From Periconia sp. R9002 (Eukaryota > Ascomycota > Dothideomycetes > Pleosporales > Periconiaceae): a stretch of DNA of 64,000 nucleotides. The position numbers were made by a program, and so were the translations under genes. Where the stretch lies: assembly GCA_023627715.1 (NCBI GenBank), contig JAMAHW010000027.1, positions 62,001 through 126,000 of the forward strand. Direction: 5' to 3'. Numbering within the stretch: position 1 is the stretch's first letter; each line of letters starts with the position of its first letter. Shown here in pieces: positions 36,601 to 48,118 of the stretch. The notes beneath the pieces are model-generated. The model was not told the DNA's origin, made no database searches, and worked only from the letters and a program-made list of their open reading frames with translations.

Positions 36601-37940
36601 CGTCATTGTCGAAGTCATCGCCCTCCTCATCCGAGTTGCGACGAGAGCCTGGCATGGACTTGGATGGGAGGAAACCGTTGGAGTTGGCGGGCGCAGAGGG
36701 AGGAGAGGCAAGCTGAGAGCCAGAACGGGCAGAGCGTGGCGTAGTCATGCCGGTGATGCTGGACAAGCTGAAGCGGTTTGGACGCGACAGAGAAGTTGGG
36801 AAGCCCTTGCTGGCGTTGTTGTACTCGGGAGGAGTGGTTGGCTGGCTATGCTTGCCGTACCTGATATCCGTCGAAAGGCGGTTGATTTCCTCCTCGTCAC
36901 GACGGGACTGCAAATCGATGAGCTCCATTTCCGCCTCAAATCGGCGCCGCTGCTCTTTCAAATACTCGTACTCCAACTTTTTCTTCTCCAGCTAGAAATT
37001 GCAATCAAATCAGTTACTTACTCTCGAACAAAGCTTCTTCACACAGTGCGGCGTGATGAGTTGGAAGTACGAGGAAAGCCAGACGCCGTTGCAAGAAGGA
37101 AAGCGGAAAGACGTTGAGAGAGGTATCGTGGTTGTAGTTGGGAAGAAGAGGGCAAGGGGAAGGAGGAGACAAGAGGGGAGGGGCCGTTGATATAGCGCCA
37201 AGGCGGTACTATCAAGCAGCCACCCCCAATAGGTGAAGGTGAAGGTGAGAGGTGACAGGACGTGAAGGTGAAGGTGAAGGTGAGAGGTGACAGGACGTGA
37301 AGGTGAAGGTGAAAGTGAGAGTGACGGTGAGAGCGAGGGCGAGGCTAAGAAAGAAGAGAAACCACAGATGCAGCTGATTGGCTCACTTACTACTTGAAGC
37401 TTATGGTACGTCTGCAAGATAGATGGTCAGCCCAAGACTCTGTATGTGGTAGTTTGCCTCTTTGGTCTTGTCCTGTCCCGGTTGGGCAGAAAAGAAGCAA
37501 AGACAGAGCGAGTCGCAGACGGCAAGCGGCATTCAGGTAGCAGGAAAGCCAATATGATTTTGGGAGGCCAAAACGAAATGACAGAGAGGGGCAAGTACAA
37601 CAGGATAGCGACTCGGGCGTCGACTCTACAGAATGCGAGGTATACATGTAGGTATAGGATGGTGTAGGGAGCTACGTGGAGGAGAGCTACGTACCGCAGT
37701 TGTGAACTCGGCGGGCTCTGCAGCCTGTCTGCGCTGCTGACCAATTGGGGACAACGGAGTGCTAAGGGTGGGGATGTTGTTGGTGGTGAAGCGTCGGTGC
37801 AGCTGGCCGCGAGCATCGCTCGAGGATGTCATTTGAGAGCCGATGGAGCGGAGCGGGCTTGCGAGGGGGGTAAAGGACGACGGCTCGTCTCGCGGCGACT
37901 TGAGGCCACTGCGGTCGGCCATGCCCACAGAGAAGGCCAT
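33667..37940 (-). CDS. puf4: Pumilio-family RNA-binding protein (Puf4 type)
   Basis: Exons 37940-37695, 37411-37391, 36991-36573, 36225-35114, 35062-34883, 34830-34664 and 34608-33667 give 1028 residues. A helical N-terminal segment (TYHKLQVLEKKKLEYEYLKE, then RRRFEAEMELIDLQSRR at about 83-125) is followed by long Asn/Gly/Ser-rich disorder. The PUF domain covers about 605-930: KDQHGCRFLQKKLE, DPFGNYLCQKLLE, LNQHGTRALQKMIE, DLNGNHVIQKCLN, THRHGCCVLQRCID, DPFGNYVVQYILD, KFSSNVIEKCM and DSYGNYVIQTALE. These are eight repeats with the stacked RNA-contact triplets visible. The order and the CKDQHGCRFLQK first repeat match yeast Puf4/Mpt5 rather than Puf3. The protein binds 3' UTRs and represses or destabilises mRNA. 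Exon 2 is only 21 nt. The 51-nt intron at 35063-35113 is in frame without stops. Start at 37940; a second Met seven codons on (MADRSG) is equally good. Confidence 0.92.
37231..37330. repeat. 35-bp minisatellite inside a puf4 intron
   Basis: About 2.7 copies of a 35-bp unit built from GGTGAA/GGTGAGA hexamer-like pieces; GAGAGGTGACAGGACGTG recurs at 37247 and 37282. It lies in the 399-nt intron between the 21-nt exon and exon 3. Confidence 0.88.
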
Positions 37941-37964
37941 GGCTATGGTTTGTTTACGGGGAGG

Positions 37965-37985
37965 TTTTTTTTTTTTTTTTTTTTT
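37965..37985. repeat. 21-bp poly-T tract (poly-A in the puf4 leader strand)
   Basis: Twenty-one consecutive T on the plus strand, 25 bp upstream of the puf4 ATG. If transcribed, the mRNA leader would carry an A21 tract, a known type of poly(A)-binding protein site. Confidence 0.85.
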
Positions 37986-40047
37986 CTATTTTAGATTTTG
38001 GGAAGGGCTAGAAATACACTGGACGGCGGGGTCAGTGGGCAATGGCCAGAAGCACTCGCGGAGGGGTGAGGGGAGGCAGGTGGGGAGCGAGGGAGTGGTG
38101 CGGTGCGGTGGGTTGCGGTGCAGTGCAGTGCAGTGCGGTGGGCGGTGTGAGGCAGCGAAAGGAGCTCGGGCTAGCAGGACTCAGGCGTCGCGGAGCGGCA
38201 GAGGGGTGGCAGAGGGGAGGGGAGAGGGGAGAGGGGTGGTGTCGAGGTGGTGGAGGAGACGGAGTACACACAGAGTAAAAGTTACACAGGGCAAATGCCC
38301 TCGTCGGCCCTTGTCTGCGGTCAGAAGAAAGGATGGAATCGCGGTCGTCTTGCTTGGGGAGAAGAGAGAGGTCGGCGGGCTCGGTGGATGTTGGCTTCCT
38401 AGGCTAGCGCTCGCTCCACTCCGGGCTGTGAGTGGCCCGAGCTGCTGTTAACGATGAGATGAGGGTGGACCGAGTCTGGAGGGGGAAGGCGACCAGACGA
38501 GACCAGATTGATGAAAATACACCCAGGGAGCACCGATCCAGAAACCGACAGACTGCGAGCTATGGGCGACGGTGAGGATTCGAGGACGTGGTTCGTCCTT
38601 TCAATGTTGGCCGAGGCGGATTGGAAAGGGAAACGTGCTGCTGCTTGGTCCGTCTTTGGATCGGTACTGGAATTGGTATTGGTACTGGTATTGGTACAGA
38701 GCTGCGGAAGCTCAAGTGGATGTGCGTGTGTGGGAGAGGAGAGTGTGTGTGTGTGTGCAACAAGACTGTACAAGTAGAAATACAAGCAGGCCTGCAGGAC
38801 TACTACTTCATATTACATGGACAGACGGACTGAACTGTGAGTGTGAGTGTAGGAGGCAAGTAAGTAGTAGGCAAGTAGGTAGGTAGGTAAGTAAGTAAGT
38901 AGCATGGCATGGCAAAGGCAGGGCATGGAATGGCCGAATAGCGAGACCCTGAGATTTAAACGAAGCGAAGCTGCAACCTGCGCCTGCAACTGCACCTGCG
39001 TCGCTAGCCTCGACGTAAAAAGCCACTTTCACTGTACACTTTCACCCACTTGTCACTCCAACTACTTAACTATACCCACTCAACTTGCTACACATGGACA
39101 TGGAAGAATAATCCCATCCACGGACGGCACGGACTATCTCCTCTTTCTCTCTTCCGCCTAGTCACTCACTCGCCCCTCGGTCCATGGATGGATTCATCTG
39201 CGTCCAGACTAGCAGCTACCTACTGCTACTTGGCTCTATATATTCCCCTCCACCCCACCCCAATATCCGCCTTGTTAAACAGGGCCACGCCAAACAAACA
39301 AACTGCAAACCTTCGCTCTTGCACACTTTGCCTCGTCCCGCATTCGTCCATGACGGACATATTCATCCCTCCGTTAGCTATTGCATGAGCAGCAGCGGGC
39401 GAGCGAGGGGTGTTCCGCCCGTCATTCTGCCTGCCTGCCTGCCGCCCGCCCTGGCCTGTCCTGTCCTTCCCCGCTGCGACCAGGTCCCAGTGCCCGTCCC
39501 GGTCCAGGTAGGTCAAGATCTAGCTTGAGCCAGGGTCCGTCGGGGCTCTGGCCGTATGCTGGCCCACGGCCCAGTTCTCTCATGAAAGGTCAACAATTCT
39601 GCTTTTGGTCTGTCTTTATCTGTGCATCCGTGGTCGGTTGGGGGGTTTGCTGGCGTCGGCGACGGGCGTGCGTGCGTGGACATTGCGCATGCTGCAGAAG
39701 CGCGTCCATGGAATGGCACTGCCCATAAGGCGAAGAGGATGCCAAAGCAGGCCGCTGACTGGCTGCTGCAGACGTCATTCCAGTCTGTCCAGCGCATCCA
39801 CCGCCACGGTCCGAGAGCGGACAGCCAGCCAGTCACAACCTTCCAATCGCTTTGGGCACATCACTGTACAGCAGTTACATCTTGTATCAAATCATACATC
39901 TTGTCCGGTACCGTACTGTACAGACGGTAACTCCACTCCTTCACTCACTCCACGGCCGTGTGCAAACCGACCAGCGGGGCTCTTGGTTGCCTCGTCCCTC
40001 TGCAATCCATTCCCCACTAAGTTAACTTGGCTATGCTAATCTCTCTC

Positions 40048-40090
40048 CCTCCCCTCCCCTCCCCTCCCCTCCAAACCCAAACCCAAACCC
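40048..40090. repeat. (TCCCC)n followed by (AAACCC)3
   Basis: About five TCCCC units followed immediately by three AAACCC units. Simple-sequence DNA; the hexamer is not the usual fungal telomere repeat. Confidence 0.8.
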
Positions 40091-41831
40091 GATGCGCCAG
40101 ACGGAGCCGCTCGTCAGTCCGATGTGGGCGAGCAGACAGGCTCAGGTAAGTTGTGTTTGGGAGTCGGAAGGGAAAAACTAGAAATTAAAAAAGGCCACCA
40201 GCCACAAGTGCTACACGCACTGCACGACAAGTTAGTCGACGGTGTCTAGAAACGGTTCAAGTACAAGCGTCGTGACAGTATACAGAAGGTGCTGGGATGG
40301 TGAGGGTGGGTGAGGGACAGAAAAGCACGCCACACAGCCAGGGATGGGGCTGTCTATCCGTTGCTGGCTCTCGTTTCAACATATCCGCATATATTCCATG
40401 CCACCCTCGATTGGATCCAACGACGTCCATCCTCTCACGCCCCCCTGCATTGTCCTGTCCTGCTCGCTCCGTTCCAGGCTGGGTGACGTTTTCTCGCTCG
40501 CAATCATCGAGGCAGGTGGAAAGAAAAAGGGATGGGCGGCGGTTGTAGCGGTGGATTGGAGTGGTCTAGAAAGAGGCGTGGAGGGATGGGATGGCAATGC
40601 TACCCTCACCGCCATGTTGAAACGGGGACACATGGGGAGGTAGGCTAGGCCGGATGGGGCTTAGATCCGCGGCTATGGAGGCGCTGTTGCTGGTGTTTCA
40701 GTTTCCCAAATGGATGCCAAAATAAATGCTTATGCCGTCCGTCCCTGTTCGCCGCAACCCGCCCCGCATTCCCTTCACAGTCATAGTCCTCCTCCTCCTC
40801 CCACCTTTTGGATCTGACATGACGGCTAGCATCGCGATTCCATCGGTGGCAATGATCTCACAATCCATATACATATCCATCAGTACATGATTCCACGCCA
40901 ATCAGTCACTCGATGCAGTATAACATTGTCGAAACTTGACCTGGGGACAGCACAGTGGTTACGTGGAAGGATCACGTACGTAGGTACCTAGGTACATATT
41001 TATTAAGTAGTGACTTAGCTACCCCTCCATACATGACTGTACATACATGTACGTATGTACACTACCCCGCTTCACCCACTTCGCCGTGCTGTGCAGTACA
41101 CTATGTATGTACACCCTTGTCCCGTCCGTCTCCTTCCTTCGTGCAGACGGACAAGTAAAAGTCCTGAACTGAACTGAACTGTACACCCCCCTCGCCTCAC
41201 GGAAACAACCGCACCATGCATTGAGAAAGTGACCATGTACATACATATGTATACTCACACATGTATATATGTATAGGTATATATATCTATGTACGCACCG
41301 CTTCCCCCCCTGGAGCGACATGCACCTTGCCCGTGACAACACATTGCTTGAATCCTACATACATACATACCTACATACATATCACCGAACTCGCTCCCTC
41401 GCTCCCTCCCTCCCTACCTACGTATGAGCTGGCATTGATACCAGAAAGAAAAAAGTGAAGAGTCATACATAGTTCCGCACTTCCCAATACCAATCAATCA
41501 ATCATTCGCTATTCCAACCAAGCATTCACCTTCTAGACCCCCCACCCTCCGAGTCACAAATATATTGGTGCTTTGCCCAAACTTCAATGGGAGAAATTCT
41601 GGACTGCTCGGTTTGTTGTGCAAAAAGTACATTAAACGTAGCATTGGGTAGCCTACGTGTTACCGGACCGCACAAACAGCAAAGCAACTCCACTCCATTC
41701 AACAAATAACCTACCGTGCCTACCTAGTAGTAATGACCGCTAACCATCAAAGAAGGAAAGAAAAAATCCTCGTGTATACCCTCCAAGTTACGGCCAATCC
41801 ACGCCTTCTACTGGCACAACACCAATGCTAG

Positions 41832-43160
41832 CTATTTCCTCCCCTTTTCCTCTTTCCCCTTTCCCTCCTTCTTCTCCCCCTCAAACTCTCCGCTGCTTTT
41901 CCGACGCAACTTCTGGAAGTGCCTGAACATGTCATACCTCATGATCCTGTCCACGATGTTCGTGCTGTCTTTTTGCACAGCATCCTTCCCCTTTTGCTGC
42001 GTCTCGCCCTCTGCCTCCTTCTGCTTCCTCATTTGCTCGAGGGCTTCACGTCTCGGGTCAATCTGCTCCACCAGCGTAGGACCCGTGGGCATCTTCCTTT
42101 TCTGGAGATTTCGCAGTTTGGTCCGGATAATTTCCATTTCCCTGGCCTTTTGCGTGCCACGGAGTGATTCCCCTCTCTTCTTCATTCTCTCCTGCCATTG
42201 TTTGGCTGATTCCGTGTCTCCGTATCTGCGTGGGCAGCCAAAGTTGCAACCATCGATCACGCATGACACCGGTAGCGCCGAATCTAAATCATCCCTCTCC
42301 GCCGTCGGCCATTGCTCATCACTATTCATCGTCTTGATATGTATGGTCCGTTCATCCATGATGCTTGAGAGGTACGCCGAAACCTCGTACCCGACATCCC
42401 GCATTTCACAACAAAACCGAATAAAGTAGTCCTCGAGCTCGTCGTCATCTCCATCACGATCCAGGACTCGGTTTAGCATTCGTACCTGACTGGCTGATAA
42501 TAGACGGTCCGTGTGTATGCGGGTCAGGCTGAAGCAACGCTTGACATCCATGTCGTAGTCATTAACGAGGGGAATGATCTTGTGAGTTTTTACTACGTCG
42601 TTACTGCGATCGCCTTCTTCGCGGGTAGAAATCTGTTTCAGTCGGTCCCGTTCGTCGTAGACAAGGAATCGCACCGAAGAGTTGCCCCTGCCCGTGTGTT
42701 GTTCAGCTGGCTTCTATCCACTGGATGGTGTGAGGCTGTTCTCCTTCCCAACGATGTTCCCGCCGTCACGTCCGCTAGGGAAGGAGTCGGTGCCGGGCCT
42801 GGGGTCAAGCTTGTTGATCTTCAAGATGAGTTTCGGACGTCTATTTGTTAGATCCATTGGGGAAGAACTTCTCGAGGCGGTGCCGGCTTCGCCATGCTTG
42901 GCCGCCTCTGCTTGGGTTGATCCGACCCACGACAACTGCTTATTATATTCCGTGTTCTCTTCGAGTACCCTTCGTTCATCCAGCAGGGCTCGTTGCGACT
43001 GTAGTATCGCACGTAGGTCTTCCTGCCGTTTCATCATGGTCTGGTAGATTTCCAATCCTTCTTCGTCATTGGGTTCGTCGAGGCTGGCCAGATTGGCCTC
43101 TAGTTCGTCCGTGCAGCGTTGTAGCGCGTTCAGGTGTGCTTCCAGCTCGTCCGTATCCAT
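41832..43160 (-). CDS. Unrecognised coiled-coil/basic protein
   Basis: Two abutting minus-strand frames are best joined as exons 43160-42770 and 42706-41832 (63-nt intron, GTGACG donor, GCCAG acceptor), giving 421 residues. The join is uncertain: the donor is weak, and a separate upstream gene ending at 42714 is the alternative. The N-terminus is an acidic coiled coil (MDTDELEAHLNALQRCTDEL through about 90). A basic patch RRPKLILKINKL lies near 115. The middle (FLVYDERDRLKQISTREE, then MDVKRCFSLTRIHTDRLLSA) looks globular and includes CVIDGCNFGCPRRYGD. The C-terminus is a Lys/Glu/Arg-rich helix ending in KEEKGRK. The composition suggests a nuclear complex subunit, but I know no family for it and assign no function. 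Confidence 0.65.
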
Positions 43161-43916
43161 GTCGGGCGGCTGAAAAATCGCCCTGATATAACAAAAGCGA
43201 AAGTGGATAACGGGAATAACTAAGTAGGTAGATAGGTAATGTCTCAATAAAACGATGGGTACGGTAGTGGACTTGTGGTCAGAGACCCAGCATGAGAAGA
43301 GAAACATTGGCATAGAAAGTCCACGAGCCATAGTTGATTTCGGAAGGGGCAATTGTGCCGGTCGGGTATGTGCGATATACGTCCACTTACCTGGCCCGGG
43401 TTATTGGTAAGTTACGCCCTGAAAACGATCAATGTCCCTTTCATATTGTAGAAGGGCAACATCTGTGAAATTTAATACCTATATTGCGGGTACAAAGTTT
43501 GTCAAATTAACTAGGGTGGCTACAGCACATAATCAGTGCCTCAATACGCCACGCCACGTAGTGTCTCGATAACAAACAACTCTGTACCTGGAGTTCAACA
43601 TACCTTGTATCCCCAGTAATGTAAAAATGTTGTAGCAACTTAGTTATTGGTTTTGTTGTGGCACTTTTTATCAAAATCATACACAATTCCGACTTCTATT
43701 CATTCGTACCTATGTAAACTCGTGAGAGCTTACGTAGGAAGGTGCAATCGATTACATGTATGTTGGTTTGATACCCCAGTCATATGGCCTCTGGTGTTTG
43801 CTCCCAGGGCAGGGCATATGTATATATATGCCCTTGCCTACCTGATTTCACCTGTTGAAGCACTGTTGATTGCCCTCCACCACCTACAACCTATAGACTA
43901 TCCACAAGACCTGCAT
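43161..43916 (-). other. Intergenic region, 0.76 kb
   Basis: Promoter of the unrecognised gene (43161 upward) and 3' UTR of the FAH-family gene. AT-rich at 43440-43700. No gene seen. Confidence 0.45.
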
Positions 43917-45131
43917 CTACTCAAATTTCACCTTATTGATCAAGCTGCCGATCCCCTCCGCATAGATTTCCACTTCATCTCCGTCCTTGAGAAAACCCTT
44001 GGGTTCCTACACGTTAACAGCACCGGTCAGCAAAAACGCACGAACAACATATGTCATCGCCCATCTCCCTCCGAAGAATCAATAAACTCACCATGAACAC
44101 GCCTACTCCACTAGGCGTCCCCGTCATGATACAAGTCCCAGCCCTCAGCGTCGTCCCTCTCGACAGATGCTCTACAATCTGGCCCACAGTCCAAATCATG
44201 TCATCCGTACCCGTCTCCTGCCTCTTCTCCCCATTCACCTTGGTCCAGTACCTTAACTTCTGCGGGTCCTCCACCACATTCTTACTCGCGATACAAGGTC
44301 CGATTGGAGCAAACTTGTCGAAGCTCTTTGCATACCCAAATTGGCCGCCGCTGATGCTCGCCGGCATTTGGAAGTTGCGAGCGGACACATCGTTGCCTAG
44401 CGTGTAGCCAAGGACGTAATTGGCAAAGGAGGAAGCGGGCACGTTTTTGGCGTCGCGGCCGATGACAATGGTGAGTTCGCCTTCGTAGTCGAGCTGGGAT
44501 TGACAGTCTGCGTGGATGGGGATGGGGTCTAGGGGCCCGGCGAGTGCGTCTGGGGGTTTGGTGAAGACGGTGGGGAATGTCGGGATAGGGAGGTTGCCTT
44601 CTTCTGCGTGTTGTTTGTAGTTGAGACCCACGCACATGATAATGTTTGTCGTGGGAAGTGGACATAGGAGCTGGAATTTGTTCGTAAGCGTCATGCTCCT
44701 TCTTGTTGATCATGTCACGTTGACCCATCTTTGCAACGACACGCAGGATAATATCAGGACCGCAATACCTTCGAAACCTTGACCTCGCTCCCGCTCTTTT
44801 TGAACCCACTCTTCACATCACCATCCAGAACTTGTACGGTCCTCCCTTCAATCTCTTTAGTCGGCACCTCGCTGCCCAAATCACCGTAGTAAACCTTTCC
44901 ATCATCCGCCTCGAATCGAATGAGTCGATCAAAAGACGCCGCCATTCTTGTTACGCTAAAGCTTCTTCGCAGCGAGAAATCAATATGAGCCGTCTTAGCT
45001 AAACGTACTGGTTTCGGACTGGAGGATAGTTTTCGGTATGAAATTGGGATAACCGAAGAACTGGGTGATGGCGGCAGTGATAACAATGGTTGGATAGCAC
45101 GATAAAGTACCGAAGTCGGCCTCACGAGCAT
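43917..45131 (-). CDS. Mitochondrial fumarylacetoacetate hydrolase-family enzyme (FAHD1-like)
   Basis: Exons 45131-44769, 44670-44092 and 44006-43917 give 343 residues. Residues 1-62 are rich in Ser/Arg/Leu with few acids (RKLSSSPKPVRLAKTAH, then RRSFSVTR), a mitochondrial presequence. A second ATG at 44945 (MAASFDRLIRFEADDGK) starts the catalytic unit. The FAH core shows NYKQHAEEGNLPIPTFPTVF, the metal-binding pair YEGELTIVIGRD, the third ligand in GYTLGNDVSARNFQ, KSFDKFAPIGPCI and CIMTGTPSGVGVF, ending in DEVEIYAEGIGSLINKV. These match FAHD1-type acylpyruvate hydrolases/oxaloacetate decarboxylases, which use Mg or Mn; the exact substrate is not readable. Initiation at either ATG could give mitochondrial and cytosolic forms. 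Confidence 0.9.
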
Positions 45132-45824
45132 GGTATACGGCAAGGGGCAAAAACCAGGCTTTTATTCGAGGTTCCCCGGCTGCATCGCAACCTTGCCTTT
45201 GTAATGTTATGGTGACTGATCATAGCTTAGTGGTGTCTGAAGTGGGGGCGGGGCAACAGAATCTCCGGCATTTAGAGGAATTAGACTCCTCGGGCTCGTT
45301 CGAAGGCATTGGATTGAAGAAGCAATAGATCTTTGACAATTATAAAGCAATTTCCAGCAGCATTGATGAAGTCTATTGGTGATACGAATCGAGCGCATCT
45401 TGAAAAGCAATGGGTGATTGTTGAGTTTAATCCAACACATACCTACACCAATACCTACATACTTACGTAGGTATTGTCAATTTGCACCGTTTCCTGATTA
45501 GTCCATGAAAGTTTCCCAAAAGAGTGGACGTGATGCGTGAAATCTTATTACCTAGGTATTGACCTATCATTTTGGTATAGATTGATATGTACGTTTGACG
45601 TGCATGATGGTCACGCGTGCCTAAGTCGAATTCCAGTGCAGTTCAAGGTTTTCACATTTCGACCAAACTCAACGGCCTAATCATACACCTCGTTGGTATC
45701 CAGAACGACCAATGCTGTCACTCAGTCTATTGAATCCCGAGATCTCCAAAACGGACGTCCCCAAAGTTTGTGGATGAGAGAAAACCTGATGTCGATCTAT
45801 TCACTGATGCGACCCATAACCGCT
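45132..45824 (-). other. Intergenic region, 0.69 kb
   Basis: Promoter of the FAH-family gene and 3' UTR of ssl1. Contains ACCTAGGT at 45550. No gene seen. Confidence 0.45.
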
Positions 45825-47420
45825 TCATCCCGCTCCTGCCATCTCGACATCTCCGTTCTGCACCTCGGTCAAACTGGCATTACTCAGACATCCGGGGCAG
45901 TTATGAAGCACCATATGGCAGAACATATCACAATCAATGCAAAAGTGGCTTTTGCACACCCTGCACTCATACCTCGAACTCTCGCTAGCTTTCTGTTCTG
46001 CATCTTCTTCTTCCACTTCTACTGCGGCGCCGTTGGCATGATTCCCATTGCTAGCCGGCTGACTCTGAAATGTCGAGTTAGGGGCGGATATATCTTCTTC
46101 TTCTGATAGTGGTGGTGGTTCGGGGAAGGCAGATAGGCAAGCTATACATTCCTTGCTGCCTGTTTCGCGGGCGCGTTGCCAACTTACTTCTGCCCAGTTG
46201 CGTAGGGGGAATAGATGGTGGTAGCTTCGTGCGAGATGGGTTGACAGAAGGAGAGTGAGTTGGCAACTCGGGCATGTAACAGGTAGACTGCAGACTTTTG
46301 CGCTGCACCTTGAACATGTGTACCCTCCTGTTGTTAAAACACCGTGACACGCGCACATGGAAGGTACGTCTTCGATGACACGCGACGGAAATCCCATCAT
46401 CATGAGTGCGGCTGCTGAATCTGGTGCTGCTCTCGAGGCGTTGGTGGCACGGACAACGGGCGGTGTTGTTGTCGCCAGTAGAAGCTCACGCAGGAGTTCT
46501 TGATCCGTGGCGACCACATATTCACTCTCGTCCCCTGCATTGGTCCGGCTCACAATCTCTGTGCATATCTTGAGTCGTGCGCTCATTCCGATAATGCTTA
46601 CACGTACTCGATCACGTACACAGGCTTTGATTGTCTGGTGTACATCTCCAGGGTCGAGTGATAATAGCGACCCGAATACCACGATAACCTCTCTCGTCCC
46701 ATGACTTGGTGTATGATACAATGTTGCCCTCGCCAGCTCCAATGCATTTTGTAAACTCGGCGACCCTTTTGGTTCCTTGGGGATGTCGTCGGGGTTCCGT
46801 GGGGTTCGTAGGTCCTGTATGGCCGTGATATGTTCCGCCGGGTTGCCGGATAACTCCGATACTCTTATACACAGCCCGTCGTGCATACCCAGAACACTCA
46901 TCTGAGAGATTGGATTTTGCTCAAAAAATTCACGGACATATTCCTGCGTATATCTAATCATTGCGGCATATCTATTTGGTCGCATGTCTTTTTCAAGCAT
47001 AGCTTCCGACAGATCGAGGACAAGGACAACATGGCGGATTATGCCACGCTGGAATGGCTTTGTGTCTTTTCGTAACCTGGCCCGTCGACTTCGTTAGCCT
47101 TTCTCCATGTGCATCTACAACACCCAGTTATGGTGAGGCATTGCCACATACCGCTTCCGCTTCCTATCTTCCTCCATATGCTGTATGCTCTTCACAGGTG
47201 CCACCTGCTCATTGGTACCCTGTCCCTCTTCCGGTATGTATTCGCCTTCATCATCGGGTGGTGTGCTTCCCCTTCTTGCCCAAGCGTGAGCCTTGGGCGC
47301 CTGTGATTTCTGTGCTTTGCTACCCCCAGCCCCCGCTGCTTTCGGCGCAGACTTTGGCTTTGACCCGAGGTATTCGTCATCAGAGACATCGTCGCTTTCT
47401 TGATCGTAATCGGAGTCCAT
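45825..47420 (-). CDS. ssl1: TFIIH core subunit Ssl1 (p44)
   Basis: Exons 47420-47152 and 47076-45825 (75-nt intron, GTATGT donor) give 506 residues. The first 85 residues are acidic/basic disorder (MDSDYDQESDDVSDDEYLGS). Splicing restores RKDTKPFQRGIIRHVVLVLD, the start of the von Willebrand A domain, with its D-x-S-x-x-M site in VLDLSEAMLEKDMRPNR. SVLGMHDGLCIRVSELSGNP and SLQNALELARATLYHTPSHG follow; both are typical p44 blocks. The C-terminal half has a C4 zinc site (CACHGVLTTGG, CSRCSAKVCSLPVTCPSC) and the final RING-like finger (ECIACLSAF, YECRVCKSHFCIDCD, HNCPGC). Ssl1 binds and activates the Rad3/XPD helicase in TFIIH for transcription and nucleotide excision repair. The Trp-rich segment usual before RKRLLRDTTP in other species is weak here, so the N-terminus may be mis-spliced. 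Confidence 0.92.
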
Positions 47421-48118
47421 TGGCGGCGGGGTTATCGATGTGGAGTAGACCACTGGTGAGAAAACGTTGGTGAAAGTATAGACGCCTGTTCAGATTCAAA
47501 GATGTTTCGCTACAAGACCAATGTTCGTCGTGGGGTCTGAGATACGGTAGCGAAATGACAACAATTTAAGGGTTTCAAGGGACCGCTGAATTGAGGTAAG
47601 AGAAAGGTTCGAACTAGGATTAAGCTCTATGAACCAGTCTTTGATGACGTCGCAATGGTCAATTCAAAGACAACACTAATATGGTATTTCTATGGGTGGG
47701 TTCGGATCAAATTCGCACAGGCGAATCAGTGATATGGAGCCGGTTAGGAACAGACCGTGAAGACTGGTGGCGGGGAGGTGAGCAGAGTCGCGACTGCGCT
47801 GGAAGAGACGCTTGGAAGGGTTAGAACAAACGCAGAAACACGTGACAGTTCGCGAATCTGACGCGTTCTCACTATGTACATACCATTCCGCACATCCATG
47901 TACGACATGCACAGATTACATCTCAACGACCTTGGTTGTACAGGTATCAAATCTTCATTTTGTACTAAATTACTCGTGCTAGGCATCGCAGCTCGCACCC
48001 TCGTAGGCACTGGTGGTATAAGGCTATGCTAGAAAACAAAAAGATCATAAAACATTAAATTCGCCATTTCCTGTGACCATGACTATTTTCCCATTACTGC
48101 AAATCGCTCCACGTTTGA
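47421..48118 (-). other. Intergenic region, 0.70 kb
   Basis: Promoter of ssl1 and 3' UTR of the Chs7-like gene. A possible two-exon small ORF on the minus strand (47986-47707) is discussed in the findings; it is not supported enough to be called a gene. Confidence 0.4.

Larger units (their letters stand above)
37941..41831. other. 3.9-kb non-coding region upstream of puf4
   Basis: Holds the promoter and 5' leader of puf4, whose start is at 37940, and the 3' UTR of the gene ending at 41832. It has a 21-T run at 37965-37985, purine-rich DNA at 38040-38270, a GT run at 38739-38757, a GTAG/GTAA array near 38872-38900, a TCCCC array at 40048-40072 directly followed by three AAACCC units, and TACA/CATA-rich DNA at 41040-41390. 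Frames are all low-complexity; none is supported as a gene. Confidence 0.5.

Noticed and set aside
40073..40090. AAACCC repeats, telomere-like.
   Set aside because: Only three units, not the usual fungal TTAGGG/CCCTAA, and inside a C-rich simple-sequence tract.
47600..47620. GGTTCGAACT, similar to a tRNA B-box.
   Set aside because: No A-box at the right distance and no cloverleaf could be drawn from the surrounding bases.
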